Assembly: GCA_002102555.1 (NCBI GenBank)
Contig: MCFL01000030.1
Location: 62,001 to 126,000 of the forward strand
From: Catenaria anguillulae PL171
Taxonomy: Eukaryota > Blastocladiomycota > Blastocladiomycetes > Blastocladiales > Catenariaceae
DNA length: 64,000 nucleotides
Direction: 5' to 3'
Under the pieces are notes generated by a model. It was not told the origin of the DNA. It did not search any database and worked only from the letters and a program-made list of their open reading frames with translations. Both the position numbers and the translations under genes were made by a program. This document shows, piece by piece, positions 20,325 to 31,345 of the stretch (the first letter of the stretch is position 1; every line of letters begins with the position of its first letter).

Positions 20325-21872
20325 ATGACTGTCCCAAAGTCCAGGTCCACGTCCAAGCGCACGGCCTTGGCCACAAACGCCTCGGATCCCGCATCTTCAT
20401 CCCAGCCCCCAGTTATTCGAGCCGGGTCTGGCACGTGCCAGTCGCACACTCTCTCTGCGCTCATGGGCTTGCCCAGCTGGGCTCTGGACTCGGCGAGATC
20501 GGATACCGTGCTGGACATGCGCAATACCGACCGTCCGTTGGACATGGACTTTGCTCGGGACATGATGCAAGCGCTCTCCACGTTCTCCGAGGCAGACTTG
20601 AACATTTTCGCCGAGAATGTCACGGAGGCTCTGCAGGAAACTGTGCTCCTGTCTTCCCCACCTTCGTCACCGACCTTATCCCCGTCCATGTCGGCGTTGC
20701 AATGCTCCACTTTGCCATCGGATCCGCGGGCCGGCGTCGAGGCAGCCTTCTGCTCTGTTCCAACATCCGCTGCAGAGGCTTCACCGGCGGCAGCTGCCAC
20801 TAGCGAATCCCTGCCGCCTTCACCGTCCGAGTCAAGCGATTCATGTCCCCGGCCTGTACACTTGGTTCCAAATGATTCACCTGTTGTGACACAGATCGCC
20901 TCTCCATCTCGCTCAACGACACCTAAGAGCGATTTGAGCTTCACATCATTCTCCCCGTCCGGATTCCAGGACCAGTCATTGATAGACCTGCGCTCGCTGC
21001 ACCCGCAACCACACCCACACCTCGGTCAAGTCTCGCTTGCCATTTGCGCAGGTCTCTCGGACCCTCGCTCAATTAATGTGCACGTCATTGTTAGTGGGCC
21101 AGATGTTGCCACCGTGGGCGACTCAAGGCTCACGGTCCGAGTTTCGCTGAGTGTCGCATACAGCACCAGCGATACGCCTGACACAACTGACATGCAACGA
21201 ACACTTGGTCCAACGGTCACCACATTCGAGTTGCCGCCGCCATCCAAGTGTGCTCCCTGCACCAGCAGCGGTTCGGTCTACACTTGTACATTCGCACACC
21301 CATTGCTTCCGCACGGTCACAAGTCAACCATCCAGGTGCTCATCAAGTCCGCAACCGTCACACTCAACCGCGAAAGCATTTTGCAACCACCCGTCAGTCC
21401 GCCGCCCGTGCTCCATTTGCCCAAATCCACACCCGTGTTCGTCGACCTGACCGCCTCGCTCAACCAAGCGCACCTGTGTGACGCATCCATCGTACCTGAA
21501 GGTGAATCCTCGCCCATCTACGTGTCGCGCGCGATCCTCGCGTGCGCCTCGCCCTACTTTCGATCCATCCCCTGGCCCAGCTCGGCCTCCACTCCGATCC
21601 GCTCGCCGTATCCTGCATCCATCGTGGTTCCATGTGTCGCGCACATGTACATTGACTGTGCACCCTACTGCGACAAGCACGCGGCCGTGGCGGACCTCTT
21701 GCGTACATACAATGTGAACACCAAGGCGTTTGACAGGCACATGTGGATGGGCGTGATGGACTTGGCGGGCGAGTGGGGACTGGAGAAGCTCGTGCGGGAA
21801 GCGAATCGTGCGCTGGTGCGTGTGCTGGACAACGAGCATGATGTGTTGTTGCAGAGGCTGATGCTTCAATGA
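20325..21872 (+). CDS. BTB/POZ-domain protein 1
   Basis: 515 residues, single exon. The first third is Ser/Pro-rich. A middle beta-rich segment (SGFQDQSLIDLRSLH, LGQVSLAICAGL, VTVRVSLSVAY-type strands) may be a diverged MATH-like domain. The C-terminal third is a BTB/POZ fold: LCDASIVPEGESSPIYVSRA, ILACASPYFRSI, VVPCVAHMY, then AFDRHMWMGVMDLAGEWGLE and LVREANRALVRVL. Such proteins usually dimerise through BTB and can serve as Cullin-3 substrate adaptors; which substrate is unknown. It is a paralog of the BTB gene at 22788 and starts with the same MTVP. The segment after 'SPYFR' is shortened (IPWPSSA instead of MFSGNWAES), so the BTB core may be altered. Translation from ATG 20325 is supported by the paralog. 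Confidence 0.75.
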   Translation: MTVPKSRSTSKRTALATNASDPASSSQPPVIRAGSGTCQSHTLSALMGLPSWALDSARSDTVLDMRNTDRPLDMDFARDMMQALSTFSEADLNIFAENVTEALQETVLLSSPPSSPTLSPSMSALQCSTLPSDPRAGVEAAFCSVPTSAAEASPAAAATSESLPPSPSESSDSCPRPVHLVPNDSPVVTQIASPSRSTTPKSDLSFTSFSPSGFQDQSLIDLRSLHPQPHPHLGQVSLAICAGLSDPRSINVHVIVSGPDVATVGDSRLTVRVSLSVAYSTSDTPDTTDMQRTLGPTVTTFELPPPSKCAPCTSSGSVYTCTFAHPLLPHGHKSTIQVLIKSATVTLNRESILQPPVSPPPVLHLPKSTPVFVDLTASLNQAHLCDASIVPEGESSPIYVSRAILACASPYFRSIPWPSSASTPIRSPYPASIVVPCVAHMYIDCAPYCDKHAAVADLLRTYNVNTKAFDRHMWMGVMDLAGEWGLEKLVREANRALVRVLDNEHDVLLQRLMLQ

Positions 21873-22411
21873 GCACATGTGTTTTATGTGGGGTGTGGGA
21901 TTCAGTGGCGGGGCTTTCAAGTGTCGCATCAGTGGAGGCAGATAGATTATTTATGACGCTCATGTGTCTTGCATAGTGTATTGTATTGATTCACTATTTT
22001 CACGACTCGGCCTGTTTGCACTGCTCGCACGTCCCTGACGCGTGACACCTGCTTGTCTTTCTCAGTCGAGCTGGTCCGAGCTCGTGAGGACAAGCTATGT
22101 CAAGAAGAAATCAGCGCGGGTCAAGTTGCGCTTCCAGTCAAGAGAGATGAACCGTCAAGACCATGTTTTATCAAGTCGCCCATAACATGCTCTCGAATCG
22201 TCTTGCCAGCGCGCGGCCAGGACAGAACCACACATTCCTATCGTTAGGCTCAAGGAGTCTTTGCTCACCAGTACTCATGGTGCGAACAGCATATGCGTCC
22301 GCGCTTTTACTCGAGCGCGGCGCAATGATTGCACGCAAGCACAAACTGGGAAACTCTATAGGTCGCGGTGTCAAGTCATGCTGAGGAATTACATTCGCAT
22401 ATTACTAACAA

Positions 22412-22434
22412 GCCAGCTTAGCCGAGCGGTCTAC
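22412..22434 (+). other. 5' fragment of a Leu/Ser-type tRNA abutting tRNA-Gln
   Basis: GCCAGCTTAGCCGAGCGGTC followed by TACG looks like the acceptor strand, T8-A9 and D-arm of a class II tRNA. It contains a complete A-box (TAGCCGAGCGG). It stops exactly where the tRNA-Gln begins; no anticodon arm or 3' half follows. Confidence 0.6.
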
Positions 22435-22505
22435 GGTTCTGTAGTGTAGTGGTGATCACCCCGGACTTTGAATCCGGTAACCCGAGTTCGAACCTCGGCA
22501 GGACC
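22435..22505 (+). tRNA. tRNA-Gln (UUG)
   Basis: 71 nt. The acceptor GGTTCTG pairs with CAGGACC (one G-U). The D-arm contains TAGTGTAGTGG (A-box). Anticodon stem CCGGA/TCCGG with loop CTTTGAA gives anticodon TTG, reading CAA. T-arm CCGAG-TTCGAAC-CTCGG (B-box). No intron; CCA is not encoded. It lies between the two BTB genes. Confidence 0.93.
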
Positions 22506-22512
22506 TTTTTTT
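22506..22512 (+). terminator. RNA polymerase III terminator of tRNA-Gln
   Basis: Seven T residues immediately after the tRNA 3' end. Confidence 0.85.
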
Positions 22513-22787
22513 GCACGCCGAAGGGTGCCGAAGAGTGACGACAAGCGCTGAGATGGCTGCTATTGTCGCCGGAGCCAGAGGAGGGATGGTACGGTACAGT
22601 GCTGCTCCTAGTAGAATGTCGGGATGGTGATTGATCAGCTCCTTGGCTGAAGAGACTTGGATGCTCATGACGGAGGTGGCAGGCGTTGCAAGCCAGGTTT
22701 GATGGCAAGAATCCTGCCGTTGGCACGGCCAAGTTCTCGCTCTTCCAATTGGGCCGCGGTCGAACAACCAATGAAATCAATCGTATC

Positions 22788-24197
22788 ATGACCGTCCCCA
22801 CCTTCCAATTCACGCTGCCGGCTTCCCTTCAACAGTCGGCCAGCACCGGCAGTGCCGCCGCCGCCGCCGACAACGGCACGCCCTCGGGCTCGGCCGCAGC
22901 ACCGCAGTTGCCGACGCTCCCGTCACTGACCTTGGCCGAGAGCATGGCAAAGTTTTCCTTGCCGACCATGGGGGCGTCGTCAACGCCGGCATTTGTTTCG
23001 CTGGGCTCTTCTGATTCCTTCAATGGGTTTACCATGCCGGCCTTCAAGGCCCCAACGACCCTGCCAACGACTGCAACAACCCTCACGTTTAACACTCTGT
23101 CGCCCACTGGGTTCCAAGACTTGCACTCGCTCGATGTCCGGTCCAAGGACTCGCAAATGCACCCCCAGCTCGGCAAAATCGGCCTGGTCTTGCGCACGGG
23201 CTTGGTTGGCCCCGGCTTGATCGACGCCCATGTCCTTGTTGGCGGTGCAATCGGACCAAGCGTCAAAGTGTCCGTGACCGTCACACTCCACGTCGTGTAC
23301 AGCAACGAGGGATCTGGTGACCTGATTCCTCTCCGCGGCGGTCGGCGTGACACCAGCAACGATGGCAATGCTAACGAGGCCAGCCCGACCAATAGCAAGT
23401 CCAACAACGTCCAATCCACGCTCACGTCGTCGATTCGCATCGCGGCCTTGGCCTCACCAACACCGGCCACGGCCACGACCGGCTCCGTGTACACGGTGAC
23501 CTTGCCGCACGACCTGCTGCCATCGTCGACGCCCGGATGCGAATCCGCCAACCTCATGCACATCAAACAGGCCATTGTGAGTCTCGACTTGCAATCCAAC
23601 CTGAGCTTGGACTCCAAGAAACCGCTTTTTCAACTGCCCACGTCCACGCCCACGCCCACCCCTCTTGGGCTCGTCAGCTCGCTCAACCAGCCCCTGCTCT
23701 GCGACGCGTCCATTTTGCCCAAGGACGAGGCCGACCCGATTCACGTCTCGCGCGCCGTACTCGCGTGCACGTCGCCCTACTTTCGCACCATGTTTTCCGG
23801 CAACTGGGCCGAATCCACTTCATCTACGACAACACCCATCACCTTGCCCTACCCAGCCGCCGTCGTGATCCCATGCCTCGTCCACATGTACACACACTGG
23901 GTGCCTGCCGAGCCCATGCCCGACACAGACGCCGTGGCCAAACTCTTGCGCAAGTACAAGGTGGACGTCAAGGCGTTTGACAGGCACATGTGGAGCGACG
24001 TGATGGATTTGGCAGACATGTGGGAGTTGCACAAGCTCGTGTTGGGCGCGAATCGTGCACTTGTGCATGTGCTGAATGCCGATCACGCAAAGAGGTCAGG
24101 GCCCGTGCGCCCACCGCCGACGCCCGCCAGCCGATCCACAGTTGCTTTGGATTTTAGGTTGTCGCCGCGACCGAAAAAGGTCTTGCCGAGTCGGTAG
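22788..24197 (+). CDS. BTB/POZ-domain protein 2
   Basis: 469 residues from ATG 22788 (MTVPTFQFTLPASLQQ). An in-frame ATG at 22686 exists, but 22788 matches the MTVP start of the paralog at 20325. Ala/Ser-rich N-terminus, then a beta-rich, possibly MATH-like region (SPTGFQDLHSLDVRSKDS, LGKIGLVLRTGLVGPG), then BTB: LCDASILPKDEADPIHVSRA, VLACTSPYFRTMFSGNWAES, VVIPCLVHMYTHW, VKAFDRHMWSDVMDLADMWE, LVLGANRALVHVLN. This copy keeps the standard 'SPYFRTMF' core, so it is probably the more typical adaptor. The two genes form a tandem pair interrupted by the tRNA locus. Substrate unknown. Confidence 0.8.
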   Translation: MTVPTFQFTLPASLQQSASTGSAAAAADNGTPSGSAAAPQLPTLPSLTLAESMAKFSLPTMGASSTPAFVSLGSSDSFNGFTMPAFKAPTTLPTTATTLTFNTLSPTGFQDLHSLDVRSKDSQMHPQLGKIGLVLRTGLVGPGLIDAHVLVGGAIGPSVKVSVTVTLHVVYSNEGSGDLIPLRGGRRDTSNDGNANEASPTNSKSNNVQSTLTSSIRIAALASPTPATATTGSVYTVTLPHDLLPSSTPGCESANLMHIKQAIVSLDLQSNLSLDSKKPLFQLPTSTPTPTPLGLVSSLNQPLLCDASILPKDEADPIHVSRAVLACTSPYFRTMFSGNWAESTSSTTTPITLPYPAAVVIPCLVHMYTHWVPAEPMPDTDAVAKLLRKYKVDVKAFDRHMWSDVMDLADMWELHKLVLGANRALVHVLNADHAKRSGPVRPPPTPASRSTVALDFRLSPRPKKVLPSR

Positions 24198-25528
24198 TCG
24201 AGTTTGCCAATGAGGTGGAGACGGTTGGTTGGTTGATGTTGAGGGGCTGGTTTTGTGGGTGTGGCTCGGAATTAATGTACAGTATCCGTATAAGCTCGTC
24301 TTTCTTCATGGACCTGCTGCTGCGTGCTCGGCGGTGACGAGGAGAAACGCACCAATGATTCCTTTTCAGTCAATGGACAGTCTCTCAAGGTTGAAGCTCT
24401 CACTCGATCAGTCAACGCTATTGTGGGAACTCTTGGCATCTACAGGCGCACAATTCCATTTCGTTCAGCCGGGCATAAACCGGTTGAAACGTGTCTTTCA
24501 ACCGGACCAAAACAGCCCCTTACGTTGGGGACATGCAACGGAGACCGAGCAAAGCACTTTGCCAACAATATCATCATTTTCGCTCGCCAACAGTGGGCGG
24601 GCTTGCCAAGCTGGTGAATCAAGTGTCGACGATAGGAACGATGCATCAAGCATGGCCGGCGGCACCTACGTTAACGTCAACGGCAAAGAAGCAGGTGCAA
24701 TCGCAGTTACCCGCTCGAAAAGGCGGGCGGTTTGTACCCAAGAAGGCGGCTGCGACTGGCGGACGCGACAACTCGTTACCAAAGTCTCGGCCATCAGCAG
24801 AACTGGTGTTACCTAGACGATGGGATTGGCGGCGGACACGTCAATCAAGGTGATTGCGAGGAATCTGCAGGGAGGAGTTCACGGAAGCGGGGGCGAGACG
24901 ATGAGGCGCGTTGCCATGAGGGGACAGGAAGCTAAGACCGTGCGCCAAGGTGCGGCCGCGAGTGGCCCGGCTCAACCGATTCGATCGAAGTGTCGAGCGG
25001 CGATCTAGCAGGGTGCCGTCGTCGGTTGAGCAGCTTATCAGCAAGTTCAGTCGAGCCACATCATGGGCACAAGAAGGCTGTGTGTTTGAAAGTTCACCCT
25101 TGAGGCAATCCCGCAAATACATTACATGCAATCGAGCTTCCAACTGTGATTGCAACACGCGGCCGACATTGACACGCACCGTGCTGGCCTGTGTTGTCTT
25201 TCGTCGACAATCGACCGCTCAATACCAATACAGTGCACCCGTTACCTACCGCTAAGGCGACTGCCCATCGTCAATTGACACGGCCAAAGGAGGAAAGCAA
25301 AAACTCGGCAAAAGCGATGGATTGGATGGACGAGTCTACTATCCATTAAAGCAAAAAGATAAATGGACGAGGACAAGGAGGTAATCGAGTTGAGGGATGT
25401 GTACACATGGAAAAAAAAAAAAAGAGACAAGATACAAAAGACTGAAGAGGAGCGTAAAACAGGAGACATACACATGCCAAACGACACTCTAACCCACACA
25501 ACCCCCACGCCCGCGCCACCTCTCGAAC
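24198..25528. other. Intergenic region with possible gene remnants
   Basis: No clean gene. Frames at about 24491-24830 and 24830-24935 on the plus strand read in turn give Lys/Arg/Ala/Gly-rich protein-like text (KGGRFVPKKAAATGG, then DDGIGGGHVNQGDCEE), as a decayed or mis-sequenced gene might. Without homology this is only a possibility. The last 300 bp are A-rich and belong to the 3' end of the minus-strand gene that follows. Confidence 0.3.
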
Positions 25529-27848
25529 TCACTGCTTGGCCAGTGTTGTCGTCACAGCCGACCCAACCTTGCCTGCAGCCGCAGTTGCAGCCGCCTTTGC
25601 TGCCCTTGCGCTCATCTCCTTGTCCACAAAATGCTGCACCTGGTCGCACACCTCGTGCGCCACCTTGCACAACTCGATGACGTGCGCCTTGGACTGGGCA
25701 AAGACCTCGCGGTCGGCCTTGCCCTCCATCTCCTTTGCATACTGGACGTGTTTCAGTTTGATGTAAACACTTGTTGGATGCGGAATGGGTCTGCCCGTGA
25801 CCGGATCCAGCACGGTGCCCGACGCGGCATCCCACCGATCGCGCCGGTAATAGTACGTGAGATGATTGACGGAAATGTCGACGGGTCCCTTGCGAAACTT
25901 GACGCGACGGCGATGCCGAATGGTCAGCTCAGAGAGCTTGCCTGCAAACTCGACGGGCATTTCCTCGAGCGCGTGTGCGCGGCGATTGGCGAGCGACTGA
26001 CCCACGGGCGTAGGATGCTTGAGCTCGGCCAAGTTGCCGTTGATGTACCGCTCGAGGGCGTCCAGCATGGCAAATGCGTCGGCCGACGCATACACGTCCT
26101 TGGGCTGCACGAGGTGTTGCATGGCTTGCATGATGCGGTAGGCCACGGGGACCGACCGCACGGGACGTGACAGGTCCACCATGGTGTACTTGGAAATGTC
26201 GGCCGAGCGAATGTGCAAGCCCTTGCGCGACAGCACGTACTTGTCGAGCGTGCGGTCAAACACGAATGTGGCGCGGAACGTGTATACGGGATTGTATCCC
26301 ATAGGGATCGGGTTGGTCGGGTCGTGCTTCATCACATAGTACACCGTCACTTTTTCCCTGTCGCGGTTCGTTGTCGTGCACCCGAGCGACGGCATCATCT
26401 GCACCACGGCGCGCAGCGTGCCCGGATGCAAGGTGGTAAACATGGACGCCTTGAGCTCGCCGCGGTCCAGGGCGCCGGGCAAGTGTGCGGATTCAAACGG
26501 TGAGCCAGTTGGGTTTGTGCCCGTGGGCAGCGACAGCGACAGTGGACCCATGATGTTGTGCTGTGTGTACACGTGCATGCCAATGACGGCCTTGAGGGCG
26601 AATTTCGGGCGCATGTTCCAGTAGAATTGGCGAACGTTCATGAGTTTGGTTGCGAGGCATGTGGCCGTCTTGTCCCAGTGAGAGGAAACAGGGTCCGTGG
26701 AGATGGTCATGCACTGGTTGTGCACGAGACGGGTGGAGGCAGCTATGCATTGGAAAAATGTGCAGAGTTAGTGACAGATTGTAAGCCGAGTCACAAAGAG
26801 CTGTACAAAAAGAGACGGGGGAGGTACCAGGGTCCGCATCTTCCTTGGCATCATCAAACAAATTCAAGGCATCCGCAAGTTCATCCAGCGACAACTCATC
26901 CAACCTGCCCACCGACCCTTGCTGCTTCAACATGTCCAAATGCTTTTGGTCGCATGGAATGGGCGTGTACAACGGCGGCATGGAATCCAAATTTGCAGCC
27001 AAACTCGACAGGCTCTCGCTGACCCTGAGCCACACGAGCTGCTGTGACTTGTCAGCCACACAAAGTACATGCCTCAAATCGGACGGAAACCGCACAAACA
27101 CGGCCGACAAGATGGACACAATGATGGCCCTGGCGCGCTTCAACGACTCGCTCACCACATCCTCGTCACGATTGAGCCGCGGGTACACGTGAAACAGGTT
27201 GAAGAGCTGGTCCGGGTCGTCGGGCATGGCCACAATGGAAATGACGACTCCGGGGCACATGTCGTTGAGTTTTGTGATGTACTCGCCCTTTGGGCCGATA
27301 AACCGCGACACGAGATACGACGGGAACGGGTCAGACGCCCACAAGATGGGCCGGTCCGTCAGCCAAGCGTCCTGGTGGCCGAGGATTTCGTTGCCGCCAT
27401 ACTTTTCCTGGTCGTACGAGCCCGAAGGGCGGTACCGCTGGCCGCGCGAGACCTCTTTGCCATGACCGGCGACTGATGTCGATGGGTAGCTGTTTGTGCG
27501 CATAGCGGGCCCGCCGTACTTGCCGTGATTGATAAACCCGTTCCCGTTGGCAGCGTGTGTGCCCGCGTTTGAAAACGAGTGGGCACGCCCAAGCGGAGGG
27601 GGATCAATCGAGTCGTCGTGGCCAAAGCGGTCGCGGGTGTACCGGTCGCTGAGCGAGGGCGGGACCATGGCTGCGCCAGGCGGCGGGCCGCCGAACCGGG
27701 CGTCTTGCGGCGAGAAGCCGTTTGTGTGGTTGTTCATTTTTGGCGAAGTGACGGTGCCGCGGTACGAGGTGGTTGGTGTCGATGACGATAAGGAGGAGAA
27801 CGAGGAGGCGGCGCCGTTCATTTCCGTTGGAGATAGGAGTGACGGCAT
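25529..27848 (-). CDS. Unknown protein with a possible KH-like domain
   Basis: Two exons, 27848..26828 and 26742..25529, joined across an 85-nt intron (donor gtacct, acceptor gcatag), giving 744 residues. First in-frame ATG is 27848; the frame is open further upstream without ATG. The N-terminal third is low-complexity (Ser, Gly, Asn, Pro). A block around 27330-27200 reads YLVSRFIGPKGEYITKLND; its IGxxGxxI core resembles the GxxG loop of an RNA-binding KH domain. Two helical/basic regions follow: one with LRHVLCVADKSQQLVWLRVS, one at the C-terminus with RHRRRVKFRKGPVD and FVDKEMSARAAKAAATAAAG. I do not recognise the family; RNA binding is inferred only from the GxxG motif. The second exon is well conserved in composition and has no low-complexity insertions, so it is probably a folded domain. 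Confidence 0.6.
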
Positions 27849-29238
27849 TGGGAGGTCGTTCTGCGGGTGCCGGTCGGGTTCAAAGGTCGAGACTGGAGTC
27901 AAGGGCAACTGGCAGCCGATGCATCAGTTTCGCAATAAGGGGTGCGGTCTTTCTGGAGGAGGGGGGTGGACGGGCGGTTGGGGTACTGGTGGTCAAGGAG
28001 TGGCGGTATGGCGTAGTTAGGCTGTCAGGCAGGGCATTGCGTTGGGTGTAGCCTTGAGTATGAGGGCGGAGCATTCCATTTCCGTCGGGGACAAATCAAC
28101 TGAAGTAATGTGAACTGGAACAAAAAGGAGTCTCAGTCACGTGCAAATCGAAATGCATTTGCCCAGCAGCAAATTGCTGCCGTTGCAGTTGGTGCCTTGG
28201 CGGAAACACAGGTCGCGCATCGAAGTTGTACATAATCCAATGATCTTGCAATGTTCTATCAGTTGCTTGAGCTGGTACCGCGCAACACAGGATTCCCACT
28301 GCAGTTGCCCGCCGCATCTCGCATGTCGGCAGAGCTGGAGGGGAAGAAGGCATTGGAGCTAACGAACGCGTTCGCGCAAAAGCGTCAATCTTGAATTGAA
28401 TGGGCACCTAGACCAGGTGGCAGGCGTGGGAAAGTGCAACGCAATGAATGAATCATGATGAAATGAAATAATGGGAGCTGTAGGTATTTTCACTAAATTA
28501 CTGATATTCCGTACACGTACATGGGTGGCTCGCTGCCAAACGTTTTTCTCGTCCTTGACTTGAGTAAAGGTGAGACCTGCTGTCCATGTTGTATGTACTT
28601 TCTATAATTCCCGGCCAAGGTTTGCACCAAACTTTTGATTCTTCGAAGCAACAGCAAGTCAGGGCACCATGTCTGTGTACAATTGTATTAATATTTCGCC
28701 TCGGCTGGCTGGCTAAAAGCAGAAACAACGCGAAACAGCGTCAAACGGCGGCGACGTTTGGCCGTCAACACGTGTTTGTGCCATGGGCTTTCACTCTCGT
28801 GTATGTGTGCTCAAAGATGACGAGCAAGCACGTTTGTGATGAAGAGCAACGATCTTTTTTTTTTTCCATTCTCTGCTCTCCGAATCAAAATCAAGTGCAA
28901 CCGGCGCAATCCACCCGTCCGCCTATGCCAATGCCAATGCTACCATCCTCAATGCTATCCGTGCCTCGCTAGCCTTGCCTTCGTCGTCTGCACAACCTCC
29001 GCGACCATCTCAACACCAGCGGCACACTTGCCATCATTCGTCTCTGACAACCCCACCGCAGGTCGTTGGCATTCATCCGCCCGACATCCAGTTGCTTCTG
29101 CCCAACCGTCCCGGCCACCGACCGACCACCGACCGACCGGCTCGACACTTTCGTTTGTTTTGAAGGCGTGGCCACCAACGCACACCACAATCGCCATCCG
29201 CCATCAGTCAGCACACTGGCCAGGGCCAACTATCAAAC
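27849..29238. other. Divergent intergenic region
   Basis: Separates the KH-like gene (minus) from the cyclin gene (plus) and should hold both promoters. A T10-type run followed by CCATTC lies near 28855. No convincing ORF. Confidence 0.4.
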
Positions 29239-30466
29239 ATGGAGCGAATCGTCGTACCGGAATCGTACTACACGTGCGACACGGCCTACTTGGTCCAAAT
29301 GATTGGTATGCTCTCAATGTCATGTCATTCCCGTGCAGCTCCCACTCTTCTGGAGTGCCCACTCCGCGGCATCGCTTCACATCTGGAAGTGTTCGGTGAC
29401 TGACCTGACCATACACCCTTGTCTCTTTGTTTCTTCTTACTTCATGATGCTTATCATGCCTCATGCTCACACGAATCGACCTACCAATAAATCAGCCGAC
29501 ATGCTCTGCACCCTCATGACCCACAACGACCAAATCCCCGTCACGCACACCAACCTAACCCGCTTCCACTCGCGCGCTGCCCCCGGCATCTCCATCGCCG
29601 ACTACCTCCGACGCATCATCAAGTACGCCTCTGTCGAGCGCGCATGCTTGCTGGCCATCCTGCTCTACATTGACCGCGTGTGCGAGCGGCACCGCTCATT
29701 CACCATCTCGTCTCTCACCGTCCACCGCTTCATCATTGCCGCCGTCACGGTGTCGGCCAAGGCCATTTGCGACTCGTACTGCACAAATGCCCACTATGCC
29801 AAGGTTGGCGGGATCTCCACACAGGAACTCAATACCCTCGAACTCGAGTTTTTGTTTCTCATCAACTGGCAGGTAGCCAGCCCGGCATCCGTGCTGCAGC
29901 AGTACTATGTCAATTTGGTCAGGCAGTATCCCGCATACTCGCGGTCGCTGACGCCCGCACCCATTCCTCCGGGCACTGTCCCGGATACCGCCCCACGGCG
30001 CGCCATGATGCTGCAGCAGACGGTCGTCAACCCAGTCTCCACGGCCACTGTACCGACATTGCCGCTGGTGCCCACGGACAATACCACATCGACGTCATCG
30101 GTCGGCCAGTCTGCTTCGTCAACCAGCTCGAATCTTGGCACCCTTGTCACAACGGACGAGTTTTCGTCCACTGGATCCGGATCCGCAGCGCCAGCAGCAA
30201 CACCTCCCGGCGCATCTGACCACCAGCACCACCCTCCACCACTCGCTGCATCCTCGTCGTCCTCCACTTGTTCTGTACCATTACCCAACCTGACTTCCTC
30301 TGGATCGGCGCGATCCACTGCCGCACCAAACACCGCCACGACCACCTTCTCCACTTCATCGGCGAGAGATGCGCCGCCACTACCGCAGGCTCCTCCATCT
30401 TCATCCTCCTCACCGCATCCTGTTTCTGCTCCGCATACGCCTGTTCAGCAACCCACATTTGCGTGA
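29239..30466 (+). CDS. Pho80/Pcl-type cyclin
   Basis: Regulatory partner of a Pho85-like cyclin-dependent kinase. Exons 29239..29305 and 29496..30466 around a 190-nt intron (gtatgc...cag), 345 residues. The cyclin box is near the N-terminus: ISIADYLRRIIKYASVERAC, LLAILLYIDRVCERHRSFTI, SSLTVHRFIIAAVTVSAKAI, YAKVGGISTQELNTLELEFL, FLINWQVASPASVLQQYYVN. The 'NxxYAKVGGIsxxELNxLExxFL' stretch is diagnostic of the Pho80/PCL group (PF08613). The remaining half is a Ser/Thr/Pro-rich tail with no domain. Start ATG 29239 gives a short MERIVVPESYYTCDTAYLVQ lead-in, as in related cyclins. Whether it acts in phosphate sensing or the cell cycle cannot be said. Confidence 0.88.
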
Positions 30467-31345
30467 ATCGTTTGTTTGCTTCTCGTTTCTCCACATACTT
30501 ACCCCCCTTTTTCTCACATGTTTGTCTGCATTTCGTTTGTGTCTCTTTATTTTTGCCCGGTTTCATATATCAACACGTCTTGTGGGATAGATTTTTACAG
30601 ATGCCATTTGCTTGCATTGTCTGCCGAGTCATCCAGAGCGCAGCCGTTTGCGGAATTGCGCAGTAGCTCAAGTTTATCAATCCCGGATGCTAGGAGGACG
30701 TCAATTATATAGGAAACTACATTGAACGCGCTGAGTTTGGAGCCCAATTATGTCTCTCAAGCCAAACAAACTGGTTGGCCAGCGGAACTCTCGCGAGAGT
30801 GGAGAAAAGTTCCCTTGGCCACAAACGTGTCAATGTGCTGCAAAAAATCTCACTCCGCCTCCAACTCAGCCCATGGCCAAATATATCATTGGCCCTCAAT
30901 CATGCGCACTAGCTTGCAGTTCATCGCATTACAACTACCGACTTGTCACCAACTGTCTCTCCGTCCATCTTTCAAAGTCGCAAGTCGTCCTTTTGTCCAC
31001 GATTTGACGCCAGAGACGCCCAAATAAGAAATGATCGAATGTGTATCACACGATTCAAGACGCAGCGATACGAAAGAGGGATCCCACTCGTCACAACAGC
31101 CTCCCTGATTCGGCCTGCTGCCGCAGAAAGTCAAACTCAAGACCTTTCTGCCTGCTTTTCGGTTCGCGCAAATGCTCGCCCCCCTTTCCCAACGTGGCCA
31201 ACTGCAACGATCCCATTTATTTCTCGGCGTCCCCGACTCTCCAAGATGGTTAGGGCGACCTACTCTCTTCGACCTCGTGAACATCTTCACATCTGGATTT
31301 CCCTCGTTTGAAGTATCACATTCAACGTGACAATTACACGACGTC
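30467..31345. other. Intergenic, nothing recognised
   Basis: 3' end of the cyclin gene and the upstream region of the membrane protein gene. Short ORFs on both strands overlap one another and show no features. Confidence 0.4.

Noticed and set aside
24229-24816. 195-codon plus-strand ORF after the second BTB gene
   Set aside because: No domain, no coding-like composition, and another frame in the same place looks more protein-like.
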